A stretch of 64,000 bases of DNA, taken from Propionibacteriaceae bacterium UBA7704 (GTDB taxonomy: Bacteria > Actinomycetota > Actinomycetes > Propionibacteriales > Propionibacteriaceae). The notes under the pieces are model-generated. The model was not told the DNA's origin. It worked only from the letters and a program-made list of their open reading frames with translations, and ran no database searches. Positions 27,637 through 36,090 of this stretch are shown in pieces. Location: the NCBI GenBank assembly GCA_002482525.1, contig DLGC01000004.1, forward strand, positions 187,945-251,944. Reading direction: 5' to 3'. The position numbers were made by a program, and so were the translations under genes. How positions within the stretch are numbered: position 1 is the stretch's first letter; each line of letters starts with the position of its first letter.

Positions 27637-28118
27637 CGGCGGATCTCGTCGGCCACGGCAGCAAAACGCTCGGCGTCCAATCGGGCCCCGATCCGGCGCA
27701 CGGCCTGCGGATTCACCCGAATCACTCGATCCACCCGGGCCTCGCTCTCACGCCGCGAACTGTCCCAGTTCCCGCTCCCGATATCGACCCAGAAGCGGCC
27801 CGCGCGCGACTCCTGAGCGGCGTCGGCGTCGTGATCCTTGCTGGTCAGCGGTAGCGCGAGCAGCCAGCCGTCGTCGCGTCCCACGATCAGGACCGGACGG
27901 TCCTTTCCCTGGCTGTGATCCTCTTCAAAGGGCACCCAGGTCCACACCACTTCGCCCGGGTCGGCCACATTGTCAGGGCGGGGCTCGTAGCTGATATCGA
28001 AATATCCCTGATGGTCTCCCGGATAGCCTGAAGCGGCCCGCGGGCCACGTCGGGACGCCCGCTGCACGACTGCAGCAACCGCTCGTCGGATCGTTCGCCA
28101 AGACGTCGCGCTGTTCAC
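27627..28118 (-). CDS. PemK/MazF-like protein without a visible antitoxin
   Basis: 163 residues from GTG 28118, which lies 7 nt after a TAGCCT box; TTG 28139 is an alternative. The core resembles the PemK/MazF fold: GEVVWTWVPFEEDHSQGKDR, then PVLIVGRDDGWLLALPLTSK and a C-terminal RVIRVNPQAVRRIGARLD segment. MazF toxins are ribosome-independent mRNA endonucleases, usually about 110 residues and encoded after an antitoxin. This protein has an N-terminal extension of about 45 residues, and no small antitoxin gene is next to it. Such solitary forms are common in actinobacteria and may not be toxins. The family call is good; the activity is uncertain. Confidence 0.72.
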   Translation of the reverse strand: MNSATSWRTIRRAVAAVVQRASRRGPRAASGYPGDHQGYFDISYEPRPDNVADPGEVVWTWVPFEEDHSQGKDRPVLIVGRDDGWLLALPLTSKDHDADAAQESRAGRFWVDIGSGNWDSSRRESEARVDRVIRVNPQAVRRIGARLDAERFAAVADEIRRHW

Positions 28119-28125
28119 GGCGATC

Positions 28126-28131
28126 AGGCTA
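28126..28131 (-). promoter_or_regulatory. -10 box TAGCCT of the leaderless PemK-like gene
   Basis: Read on the minus strand, TAGCCT is followed by 7 nt and then the GTG at 28118. The box decides this start over the upstream TTG. Confidence 0.45.
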
Positions 28132-28161
28132 GCCCGCAATGGCGTTGAAACCAGGACTCGC

Positions 28162-28167
28162 TAGGCT
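28162..28167 (+). promoter_or_regulatory. -10 box TAGGCT upstream of the trehalose gene
   Basis: TAGGCT would start transcription near 28175, a few nucleotides before the GAGGAG ribosome binding site of the 30-codon ORF. No convincing -35 box was found. Confidence 0.4.
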
Positions 28168-28193
28168 GTGGCTCGGACAGCGAGGAGAATTCA

Positions 28194-28286
28194 GTGCAGA
28201 ACCCAGCCGGATCGACCAACCTTCCCCACCTCACCGACCCGCGGCATCCGGTGGCCCCGGACGCGATCGGGGGCCGGAATCGCTGA
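28194..28286 (+). CDS. Small 30-codon ORF upstream of treYZ
   Basis: A GTG start lies 6 nt after a strong GAGGAG site, and the ORF ends at a TGA 7 bp before the TreY ATG at 28294. The peptide begins MQNPAGSTNLPHLTDPRHP and ends in GGRNR; it is not hydrophobic and matches nothing I recognise. Position and the strong ribosome binding site suggest a leader peptide whose translation feeds ribosomes to treYZ, which itself has only a weak site. A remnant of an older gene is the alternative. It is reported because it explains how the large fusion gene downstream may be translated. Confidence 0.45.
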   Translation: MQNPAGSTNLPHLTDPRHPVAPDAIGGRNR

Positions 28287-28293
28287 GGCACCG

Positions 28294-31200
28294 ATGCGTA
28301 GTCCGAAGAGCACCTACCGGCTGCAGATCACCGAGGATTTCGACCTGGTCGCAGCGGCCCAGACCCTGAGCTATCTCCACGAACTCGGCGTCGACTGGGT
28401 GTATCTGTCTCCGCTGCTGGCCTCCGAATCCGGTAGCGACCACGGCTACGACGTGGCCGATCACAGCTCCATTGACGTCTCCCGGGGACGCGCCGCCGGT
28501 CTGTCCACGCTGGCCACGGAAGCACACCGCCTGGGCATGGGCGTTCTGGTCGATATCGTGCCCAACCATGTGGGCGTGGCCCGCCCCTGGGAAAACGACT
28601 GGTGGTGGCATGTGCTCACCCACGGCCAGGCGTCCAGCTATGCCGACGCCTTCGACATCGATTGGGAATTCGGCGGGGGCAAGCTGCGGCTGCCCGTAGT
28701 CGCCGACGATGACCTGCTTCCCGACGGGCGCATCGCCGGCCTGAACGTGCTCGGTGGTGAACTCCACTACCGCGGTCAGCGATTTCCGCTGGCCCCGGAC
28801 ACGGTGCGCAGTGCCGACGACGACCCGAACGAGGTGCATGCCCGCCAGCACTATGAGCTGATGAGCTGGCGCCGCGCCGACCGTGATCTCAACTACCGCA
28901 GGTTCTTCGCGGTGAACTCGCTGGTCGCGATCCGGGTGGAGGACCCGGAGTGGTTCACCCGTTCCCACGCCGAGATCCAACGGTGGTTCGACGAGGGACT
29001 GGTCGACGGCCTGCGCGTGGACCACCCCGACGGCTTGCGCGACCCCGGCAAGTACCTTGACGACCTGGCCCAGCTCACCGGTGGCGGCTACGTGCTGGTG
29101 GAGAAGATCCTGGCGCTGGACCGCGACGATGCCGGGCCGCTGGTGGTGGAGGATCTGCCGTCCGGGTGGGCGACGCAGGGCACCACCGGCTACGACGCGA
29201 TGGCCTTGATCGACCGGGTCCTGGTCGACCCGGTCGGTGCCGCGCCGCTGAGCGCCCTCGAGAACCGGCTGCGGGAATGGCCAGTGGACTGGTCCCGGTT
29301 GGTGCACGACGGCAAGCTCGTGGTCGCGCACGGCATTCTGGCCTCCGAGATTCGACGCATTGCCCGCGAGGCGGTGGCCCTGCTTGATGCTGCGCCCGAC
29401 CCGGGCCAGGTCGAAGACGCGATTGCCGAGATCATGGCCGACTTCGAGGTGTATCGGTCCTATCTGCCGCAGGGACGGGAGTATCTGGAACGCGCCTTCG
29501 GTTTCGCCTGGGAACGCCGACCCGACCTGGGGGCGGTGCTCAATCAGCTCTACCCGCTCCTCGCCGATGGCGCTGCTCCGGTCGCGCAGCGCTTCCAACA
29601 GACCTCCGGCATGGTGATGGCCAAAGGGGTCGAGGACGGCGCCTTCTACCGGGAGTCCCGACTCACCTCGCTCAACGAAGTCGGGGGAGACCCCAGCCTG
29701 TTCTCGATCTCCACCGAGGAGTTCCACGAGCAGATGCTGCTGCGCCAGGAACAATGGCCCACCGCGATGGTGGCCGGAACCACCCACGACACCAAACGCG
29801 GAGAAGGCACCCGAGCCCGGATCAGTGTGCTCGCCGAGATCCCGCAGCTGTGGGCCGAAGCGCTTGACGAGCTGTTGCGGCTGGTGCCGGTTCCCGACGC
29901 CGGACTGGCAAACCTCATCTGGCAAGCCATCATCGGCGTCTGGCCCGCTGACCGGGAACGGCTGCACAGCTACATCACCAAGGCCATGCGCGAGTCGGGG
30001 GAGCACACCTCGTGGACCGCCCCCAATGAGCCGTTCGAAGCCGCCATGCAGGCCTGCGCCGACGCAGCCTTCGATAGTCCCGAGGTGGTTGCGGTGCTGC
30101 AGCGGGTTCTCGACGCGGTCGTCGTGCCCGGCCGAAGCAATGCCCTGGCGGCCAAGCTGCTCACGCTCACCGTCCCCGGCGTCCCCGACATCTATCAGGG
30201 CAGTGAACTGTGGGAGCACAATCTGGTCGACCCGGACAATCGGCGCCCGGTCGACTTCGAGCTGCGTTCCACGGTGTTGTCCCGGGTGCGGTTGGGGAAT
30301 CGCCCCGGCGTCGAGGCCGCCTTGGACGATCCCGGTGAAGTCAAACTCCTGGTCACCCATCAGGCGTTGACCTTGCGCCGTGACCATCCTGATTTCTTCA
30401 GTCGCTATCGACCCCTGCCCGCCACCGGGGCCGCCGCCGATCATGTGGTGGCCTTCAGCCGCGGGGGCGCCATCACGGTCGTGACCCGCCTTGCGGTCGG
30501 GCTGGCCCGCGACGGCGGCTGGCGCGACACCACGCTGCGATTGCCGGAAGGCCGTTGGCGGGATCTGATCTCGGGGCGGCTGGTTCCCACCGATGCCCAA
30601 CGATCGGTGCCAGTCGGGCAGCTGTTGGACCGTTTCCCGGTGGCACTGCTGGTCCGCGAGCAGCGCCGCGCCGGTGAGCGGGGACGTTTCGATGTGTGGG
30701 CCCCGCTTCCGCAGCAGGTCCGGTTGCAGGTCGGTGACCGGGTGGTGCCGATGGAGCGCGGCGTGGACGGCTGGTGGACTCCCAGCGAGCCCGAACCACT
30801 GGGTCGCGTCGACTACGGCTATCTCATCGACGACGACCCGCAACCACGCCCGGATCCGCGCAGCCGGTGGCAACCGCATGGCGTGCACGGCCTGTCGCGC
30901 ACCAGCGATGCGTCCGCCTTCGAGTGGCATGACAAAGACTGGCACGGACGCCCGCTGGCCGGCTCGGTGATCTACGAGTTGCATGTGGGCACCTTCACGC
31001 CGCAGGGCACCCTCGACGCGGCTGCAGAGCGACTGGAGCATCTGGCCGGCCTGGGCGTCGACTTCGTCGAGCTGATGCCGGTGGCCGCCTTCGAAGGCGA
31101 TCGGGGCTGGGGTTATGACGGCGTCGCCTGGTTCGCCGTCCACGAGCCCTATGGCGGGCCGGACGCCTACCGCCGCTTCGTTGATGCGGCGCATGCCGCG

Positions 31201-32421
31201 GGCTTGGGTGTCATTCAGGACGTGGTCTACAACCATTTCGGACCGGTCGGGAACTATCTACCGAAGTTCGGGCCCTACCTCGCTGAGCACGACGGAGTCT
31301 GGGGTTCGGTCATCAATTTGGATGGTCCGGGCAGCACCGAAGTGCGTCGCTACATTTCCGACAATGTGCGCTACTGGTTCGTCGATATGCATGTCGATGC
31401 GCTGCGGCTGGATGCCGTGCATGCGCTGGTCGACGATTCGCCGACCCACCTGTTGGAGGAACTGGCGATGGTCACCGCCGATCTCACCGCGCATCTGCGT
31501 CGGCCGTTGACCCTGATCGCGGAATCCGACCAGAACGATTCGCGCATCATCACCTCCCGGCAGGCCGGTGGCTACGGGGTGGACGCTATCTGGAGTGATG
31601 ACTTCCACCACGCTCTGCATTCGGCGCTCACCGGCGAGGGCGACGGGTACTATGCCGATTTCACCGAGCTGAGCGCTTTGGCGAAAGTCTGCGAGCGAGG
31701 CTTTTTCCACGACGGCACGTGGTCGAGCTTCCGGGGCCGGGTTCACGGCAGCGCCTTGGATGTCGGGCGGATGCCGGCCTGGCGGTTGGTGGTGTGTTCG
31801 CAGAACCACGATCAGGTCGGTAACCGGGCTCGCGGGGATCGTCCCGAGGAAGTTCTGGATATCGATCAGTTGGCCTGTGCTGCGCTGCTCACGTTGACCA
31901 GCGGGTTCACCCCGATGCTGTTCATGGGCCAGGAATGGGCGGCCAGCACACCCTTCCCGTTCTTCTCCAGCTACACCGAGCCGGACATGGGTGAGGCGGT
32001 TACCCAGGGACGGTTGGCGGAGTTCGCACGCATGGGGTGGGACACCGACCAGGTGCCCGATCCCCAGGATCCGACGACCTTCGAATCAGCCAAGCTGCGC
32101 TGGGACGAGCGGGACGCCGACGACCACGCCGTCATGATGGACGTCCACCGCCGCCTGATCGCCCTGCGCGGCCAATACTCCGAGCTGACCAATCCGGTGA
32201 TGGCGCGTACCCGTTGCGAATTCGACGAAGCGGCCCGCTGGTTCTTGATGCGTCGCGGCGGCGTGGCGGTGGTGGTGAACTTCGCCGCGACGCCGGTCAC
32301 CATCGATCTGGGCGGTCCGCATCTGCTGCGATGGGCGACGCCCTCGGGAGCTCAGGTGGACGGCAACCAGGTGCAGTTGCCAGGTCATGCCGGGGCCGTG
32401 CTGCTGCCGTTGCAGAGCTGA
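28294..32421 (+). CDS. treY/treZ: TreY-TreZ fusion: maltooligosyltrehalose synthase and trehalohydrolase
   Basis: 1,375 residues. Residues 1 to about 785 are TreY (GH13): STYRLQ at the start, DIVPNHVGV, GLRVDHPDG with the nucleophile aspartate, YVLVEKIL with the acid glutamate, and GTTHDTKRGEGTRAR. Residues about 799 to the end are TreZ: RFDVWAPLP, SVIYELHVGTFTP, VDALRLDAVHALVDD, TLIAESDQND and CSQNHDQVGNR, each with its catalytic carboxylate. The frame runs through the junction (residues 790-799, QRRAGERGRF) with no stop. TreY turns the reducing end of a maltodextrin into a trehalosyl unit and TreZ cuts trehalose off, so a fusion couples the two steps. Separate genes are the norm. The ATG at 28294 matches the family N-terminus (MRSPKSTYRLQ). 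Confidence 0.93.
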   Translation: MRSPKSTYRLQITEDFDLVAAAQTLSYLHELGVDWVYLSPLLASESGSDHGYDVADHSSIDVSRGRAAGLSTLATEAHRLGMGVLVDIVPNHVGVARPWENDWWWHVLTHGQASSYADAFDIDWEFGGGKLRLPVVADDDLLPDGRIAGLNVLGGELHYRGQRFPLAPDTVRSADDDPNEVHARQHYELMSWRRADRDLNYRRFFAVNSLVAIRVEDPEWFTRSHAEIQRWFDEGLVDGLRVDHPDGLRDPGKYLDDLAQLTGGGYVLVEKILALDRDDAGPLVVEDLPSGWATQGTTGYDAMALIDRVLVDPVGAAPLSALENRLREWPVDWSRLVHDGKLVVAHGILASEIRRIAREAVALLDAAPDPGQVEDAIAEIMADFEVYRSYLPQGREYLERAFGFAWERRPDLGAVLNQLYPLLADGAAPVAQRFQQTSGMVMAKGVEDGAFYRESRLTSLNEVGGDPSLFSISTEEFHEQMLLRQEQWPTAMVAGTTHDTKRGEGTRARISVLAEIPQLWAEALDELLRLVPVPDAGLANLIWQAIIGVWPADRERLHSYITKAMRESGEHTSWTAPNEPFEAAMQACADAAFDSPEVVAVLQRVLDAVVVPGRSNALAAKLLTLTVPGVPDIYQGSELWEHNLVDPDNRRPVDFELRSTVLSRVRLGNRPGVEAALDDPGEVKLLVTHQALTLRRDHPDFFSRYRPLPATGAAADHVVAFSRGGAITVVTRLAVGLARDGGWRDTTLRLPEGRWRDLISGRLVPTDAQRSVPVGQLLDRFPVALLVREQRRAGERGRFDVWAPLPQQVRLQVGDRVVPMERGVDGWWTPSEPEPLGRVDYGYLIDDDPQPRPDPRSRWQPHGVHGLSRTSDASAFEWHDKDWHGRPLAGSVIYELHVGTFTPQGTLDAAAERLEHLAGLGVDFVELMPVAAFEGDRGWGYDGVAWFAVHEPYGGPDAYRRFVDAAHAAGLGVIQDVVYNHFGPVGNYLPKFGPYLAEHDGVWGSVINLDGPGSTEVRRYISDNVRYWFVDMHVDALRLDAVHALVDDSPTHLLEELAMVTADLTAHLRRPLTLIAESDQNDSRIITSRQAGGYGVDAIWSDDFHHALHSALTGEGDGYYADFTELSALAKVCERGFFHDGTWSSFRGRVHGSALDVGRMPAWRLVVCSQNHDQVGNRARGDRPEEVLDIDQLACAALLTLTSGFTPMLFMGQEWAASTPFPFFSSYTEPDMGEAVTQGRLAEFARMGWDTDQVPDPQDPTTFESAKLRWDERDADDHAVMMDVHRRLIALRGQYSELTNPVMARTRCEFDEAARWFLMRRGGVAVVVNFAATPVTIDLGGPHLLRWATPSGAQVDGNQVQLPGHAGAVLLPLQS

Positions 32422-32425
32422 GTTC

Positions 32426-33052
32426 TCAGGGACGGTACTTGGGCAGCGGCCCGTACCACACCGCATCGAGCGGCGGCCGGAAAGCCGGGTCCGGGTGACG
32501 ATGCCGCTGCCAGGCCTGGAAGAACACGGCGGCTGCCGGGAACCAGAGCAATCCCGCACCGATCAGGGCCAGGGGTATGGCAGCCCACCCGACCGGATTC
32601 AGCAACAGCACCAGCAGGCTGGTGGTGGCCGAGACGATCCCCGAGATCCTCGTCCAGGAATAGCCCCACCAGGCATAGAAGCCGGTGATCGAAGCCGCGG
32701 CGGACGCGATCAGGGTGGTGGCAGTGACAGCGGCGACCAGGCCCACCCGGGCCAGCGTCGAAGGCTCGGCGAATTGTGCGAACAGCCAGGCGGCGCTGTT
32801 GTAGCTTTCCACCGCGTTCCAGTAGGTCCACAGCAGAGCGGCGACCTGGACGGCGACCGCAAACAGACTGGTCGCCGTGGCGATGGTGATGATCCAGGGA
32901 CGCTGCGGCTCACCGGTGCGGGGGTTCAGCGCTGCGGCGGTCTGTGGTTGCGTTTCGGGGAGCCAGGCCTCGATCGATCCCGGTGCGCTCGGCGCGGTCT
33001 CGGTCATCGGTGCAGATTCGACGGGCACCGTCGAAGGCTGCGGCTGGTCCAT
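32426..33052 (-). CDS. Four-helix membrane protein of unknown function
   Basis: 208 residues; GGAGG lies 5 nt before the ATG. A polar, proline-rich N-terminal 50 residues is followed by four hydrophobic segments (about 54-75, 100-125, 135-155, 158-180) and a short C-terminal tail (YGPLPKYRP). No domain was recognised. It lies 4 bp from the convergent end of treYZ and downstream of the TetR gene on the opposite side, so neither neighbour clearly predicts its role. Confidence 0.65.
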   Translation of the reverse strand: MDQPQPSTVPVESAPMTETAPSAPGSIEAWLPETQPQTAAALNPRTGEPQRPWIITIATATSLFAVAVQVAALLWTYWNAVESYNSAAWLFAQFAEPSTLARVGLVAAVTATTLIASAAASITGFYAWWGYSWTRISGIVSATTSLLVLLLNPVGWAAIPLALIGAGLLWFPAAAVFFQAWQRHRHPDPAFRPPLDAVWYGPLPKYRP

Positions 33053-33090
33053 TGTTCCTCCGTGGCAGGTTCTGGTGCAGCCAGCCTACG

Positions 33091-33690
33091 TCACCAGGAT
33101 TCGACCAGATACGCCTGCATGGCCGCGCCGGCGGCGGCGATGAGTTGGCGCTGACTCAGCGATGCCAGGTTCGGTGATTCCAGCAGATCGCGGGCGGTGG
33201 TCAGGCCCACGATCAACGAGAAGGCGAGCGCCGCGCGCTGCTTCGCGTCGTGGTGGCCGAGTTGGGTTGCGATCTTCGCGAAATACTCCGCAGCCAGGAA
33301 TTGGCTGAAGGGCCGTTGCATCTCCGAACCGTTGACCGAGGCACGGAGCATGGCGATCAGTCGCGTCTTCACTTCCGGGGTCTCCCAGATCTGCAGGACC
33401 TCGGCTACGACGCGCTCGCCGATGGTGGCGCGATCGCCGGCCAGGGCGCGCGCGACCATCTCTTTCGGATCGGGCAGGTCGATATCCAAGACGGCTTCGG
33501 CGAAGAGATCGGATTTGCTGTCGAAATAGTGGTGGATCAGCGCCGGATCGACGCCGGCCTCGCGAGCCACTGATCGCAGGGAGACCTTTTCGTAGCCGTG
33601 TCGATAGAACATGGCTAGTGCGGCCTCACGAATCTCGCGGCGAGTGTCGGTGTTGCCGGGACGACGACCGCGCGGTCGAGTCGGGTTCAC
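33091..33690 (-). CDS. TetR-family transcriptional regulator
   Basis: 199 residues. The N-terminal helix-turn-helix is standard (REIREAALAMFYRHGYEKVS, then LRSVAREAGVDPALIHHYFD and KSDLFAEAV). The C-terminal ligand domain resembles the TetR_C type with a WETPEVKTRLIAML segment. The GTG start has AGGAGG at a good distance. It is divergent from the HAD gene with only 37 bp between the start codons, so it may regulate that gene and itself. The ligand cannot be deduced. Confidence 0.9.
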   Translation of the reverse strand: MNPTRPRGRRPGNTDTRREIREAALAMFYRHGYEKVSLRSVAREAGVDPALIHHYFDSKSDLFAEAVLDIDLPDPKEMVARALAGDRATIGERVVAEVLQIWETPEVKTRLIAMLRASVNGSEMQRPFSQFLAAEYFAKIATQLGHHDAKQRAALAFSLIVGLTTARDLLESPNLASLSQRQLIAAAGAAMQAYLVESW

Positions 33691-33714
33691 CGCCGTCCTC
33701 CTTCACTGGATCGG

Positions 33715-33720
33715 TAGGCT
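33715..33720 (+). promoter_or_regulatory. -10 box TAGGCT of the leaderless HAD gene
   Basis: TAGGCT is followed by 7 nt and the ATG at 33728. With no ribosome binding site between, the transcript should be leaderless. The box lies in the 37-bp space shared with the divergent TetR gene. Confidence 0.5.
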
Positions 33721-33727
33721 CTGGGCT

Positions 33728-34381
33728 ATGGCTGTCTCGCGCTGGCGTTGCGTCATCTGGGATCTCGACGGAACGTTGGCTAATACGATTCCGCTCATTA
33801 TCGCCTCATATGACCATGCTTTGTACACCGTTCTTGGCATTCATGCCGACCCCGTACAGGCCCAAGGCTGGATTGGGCAAACCCTCTGGGATACCTTCAC
33901 CGAGCGTTATCCCGATCATGTCGATGCGCTGGTCGAGGCGTACGTGGATTTCAACCTCTCACAACTCGAGCGGCAGGTGCTGCGCTATGAGGGCATGGCC
34001 GAGCTGTTGGCCGACTTGGATTCCGCCGGCGTGCGCACCGGAGTCGCCACCTCCAAGCGGCGCCATTCAGCCGAACGCACGTTGGCGGCGGTCGACCTGG
34101 GCCACGCAGTGCCACTGGTGGTCGGCATGGAGGACACCACAGCGCACAAGCCGGATCCGGCGCCATTGCTGCTCGCCGTCGAGAAGCTCAACTCCAGCCG
34201 CAGCGATGCGGTCTACGTGGGCGACGCCGTCGTCGACGTTCGCGCCGCTCAGGCGGCCGGCCTGGACTCCATCGCGGTCACCTGGGGAGCTGGGATTCGC
34301 TCAGAACTGGCTGCCGCCGGGCCCACCGTGCTGGTGGACACGATGGCAGAGCTTCGGATCGCGTTGCTGGCGGACCGCTGA
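33728..34381 (+). CDS. HAD-superfamily phosphatase (PpaX/Gph-like)
   Basis: 217 residues. Motif I is IWDLDGTLANT with the nucleophile and acid aspartates, motif II is VATSKRR, the lysine of motif III is in TAHKPDPAPLLLA, and motif IV is VYVGDAVVDVRAA, where the family more often has GDxxxD. The helical cap between motifs I and II is of the phosphoglycolate phosphatase/PpaX type. Likely substrates are small phosphate esters or PPi, but the sequence does not decide. The ATG at 33728 is chosen because it follows a -10 box by 7 nt; a longer frame to 33611 would overlap the TetR gene. Confidence 0.88.
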   Translation: MAVSRWRCVIWDLDGTLANTIPLIIASYDHALYTVLGIHADPVQAQGWIGQTLWDTFTERYPDHVDALVEAYVDFNLSQLERQVLRYEGMAELLADLDSAGVRTGVATSKRRHSAERTLAAVDLGHAVPLVVGMEDTTAHKPDPAPLLLAVEKLNSSRSDAVYVGDAVVDVRAAQAAGLDSIAVTWGAGIRSELAAAGPTVLVDTMAELRIALLADR

Positions 34382-34433
34382 AACGCCTCCCTCACCGCGT
34401 AACCTCCGCGTTGGCTGCGCGTGCCTTTCCCTT

Positions 34434-34500
34434 TTCCGTTCGCTGAGCTTGTCGAAGGGGCCGGCTCGCCGCTGCCCCTTTCGACAGGATCAGGAAACGC
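34434..34500. repeat. Imperfect inverted repeat with TTCGCTGAGCTTGTCGAA core
   Basis: TTCGCTGAGCTTGTCGAAGG is followed, after a GC-rich spacer, by CCCCTTTCGACAGGATCAGG, which is an imperfect reverse complement. This core sequence is a frequent intergenic repeat in high-GC actinobacterial genomes. It sits between the HAD gene and the terminator of the CoA-transferase gene. Confidence 0.55.
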
Positions 34501-34506
34501 CCGAAC

Positions 34507-34548
34507 GTCGAAGCGCCCCCGTCCATGGCAGGACGGGGGCGCTTCGAC
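34507..34548 (-). terminator. 17-bp perfect hairpin after the CoA-transferase gene
   Basis: Two 17-base arms (34507-34523 and 34532-34548) are perfect complements around an 8-base loop. The hairpin begins 10 bp beyond the CoA-transferase stop and also faces the end of the HAD gene, so it may work in both directions. There is no long T tract. Confidence 0.85.
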
Positions 34549-34557
34549 GAATGCGGG

Positions 34558-36066
34558 TCAGCCCTTCATAGTGCCGGTCTCGAGGAACCGGGCATGCCAA
34601 CTGAGCGCCTTATTCAGGTCGTGCGGGGTATGCGCACTGTTGGTCGCTTTCGCGGCCTGAGCGACGTACTCCTCCAACTGCGCCTTGTAGTCGGGGTGGG
34701 CGCAGTTGTCGATGACGACCTTGGCTCGCTTGGCCGGCGGCAGGCCGCGTAGATCGGCCAGGCCCTGCTCGGTGATGATCACCATGACATCGTGCTCGGT
34801 GTGGTCGTGATGGGAGACCATCGGCACGATCGCGGAGATGGCACCACCCTTGGCCGTGGACGGGGTGACGAAAGTGGAGATGAACGCGTTGCGCGTGAAG
34901 TCACCCGAGCCACCGATACCGTTCTGCATCTTGGAGCCCATGATGTGGGTGGAGTTCACATTGCCGTAGATGTCGGCCTCGATCAGTCCATTGGTGGAGA
35001 TCACTCCGAGTCGACGGATCACCTCGGGGTTGTTCGAGATCTCCTGCGAGCGAAGGATGATCTTGTTGCGGTAGTGCGCCGCGTTGTCGTTCATCTTGGT
35101 GGCGTACTCCGGGCTCAGCGAGAAAGCCGTGGCCGAGGCGACGGTCATCTTGCCGGAGTCCAACAGGTCCACCATGCCGTCCTGGATCACCTCGGTGTAG
35201 GAGGTGATGTTCTCGAACGGGCCCTCCAGCAGGCCGGCGAGCACGGCGTTGGCGATGTTGCCCACGCCGGACTGCAACGGCAGCAGGTTCTTGGGCAGGC
35301 GCCCCTGCTTGACCTCGTTGGCGAGGAAGTCCAACAGGTGTCCGGCGATCAGCCGAGACTCGTCGTCCAGCGGCTTGAACGGGGTGTTGCGGTCCTCGGA
35401 GTCGGTCTCCACCACGGCGACGACCTTCGCCGGGTCGATCTTGATCGTGGTGCTGCCGATGCGGTCCCCGGCGGCCATGATCGGGATCGGGGTGCGGTTG
35501 GGCGGCAGCGCGCTGCCTTCGTAGACATCGTGCATGCCGGTGAGGTCGATGCTCTGCCAGGAGTTGACCTCCAGGATGACCTTGTCGGCGGCCTCCAGCC
35601 AGATGGTGTTGTTGCCCATCGACGAGGAGGGCACCAGTTCGCCGTCGGCGGTGATGGCGGTGACCTCGATCAGGGCGACGTCGAGCTTGCCCATGAACCC
35701 GGCCCACGCCTGCGGACCCGAGTGAGACAGGTGGACGTCCTGGTAGCCGGAAATGCCCTCGTTGATCTTGTTTCGCATGATCGGATCGGACTGGTACGGC
35801 ATGCGGTAGCCGACGGCGTCGGCCTCGGCGAGCACGCCGTCCATTTCGGGTGCGGTGGAGGCTCCGGTGAGTACTCCGATCTTGAATTCCTCGCCGCGGG
35901 CATGGGCCTCTTTGGCGATGGCAGCGATGGCACCGGGTACCGCCTTCGGGTAGCCAGCCCCGGTGAAGCCGGAGAATCCGACGTTCATGCCGTTCTTGAT
36001 GATTTTGGCTGCGTCTTCCGCGCTGCAGACCTTGCTGCGGAACTCCGCGCTCGCGATACGCGACAT
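34558..36066 (-). CDS. Succinyl-CoA:acetate CoA-transferase family protein
   Basis: 502 residues from the ATG preceded by GAGGAG. The sequence is full-length for the acetyl-CoA hydrolase/transferase family: FSGFTGAGYPKAVPGA near the start, GVLTGASTAPEMDG, NNTIWLEAADKVILEVNSWQ, LPLQSGVGNIANAVLAGL, and SYTEVIQDGMVDLLDSG, which should hold the catalytic glutamate. It ends with TEQGLADLRGLPPAKRA. The enzyme moves CoA between succinyl-CoA or propionyl-CoA and acetate, propionate or succinate. In propionibacteria this reaction releases propionate and returns CoA to succinate in the Wood-Werkman cycle. The exact acyl preference cannot be read from sequence. A 35-bp palindrome lies 24 bp upstream of the start. 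Confidence 0.92.
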   Translation of the reverse strand: MSRIASAEFRSKVCSAEDAAKIIKNGMNVGFSGFTGAGYPKAVPGAIAAIAKEAHARGEEFKIGVLTGASTAPEMDGVLAEADAVGYRMPYQSDPIMRNKINEGISGYQDVHLSHSGPQAWAGFMGKLDVALIEVTAITADGELVPSSSMGNNTIWLEAADKVILEVNSWQSIDLTGMHDVYEGSALPPNRTPIPIMAAGDRIGSTTIKIDPAKVVAVVETDSEDRNTPFKPLDDESRLIAGHLLDFLANEVKQGRLPKNLLPLQSGVGNIANAVLAGLLEGPFENITSYTEVIQDGMVDLLDSGKMTVASATAFSLSPEYATKMNDNAAHYRNKIILRSQEISNNPEVIRRLGVISTNGLIEADIYGNVNSTHIMGSKMQNGIGGSGDFTRNAFISTFVTPSTAKGGAISAIVPMVSHHDHTEHDVMVIITEQGLADLRGLPPAKRAKVVIDNCAHPDYKAQLEEYVAQAAKATNSAHTPHDLNKALSWHARFLETGTMKG

Positions 36067-36090
36067 GTCACTCCTCGACGGTGGTTGGAT

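Noticed and set aside
28231..31236. 1,001-residue antisense ORF opposite treYZ
   Set aside because: It mirrors the codon structure of treYZ, which has clear catalytic motifs; long antisense frames are expected at this GC content.
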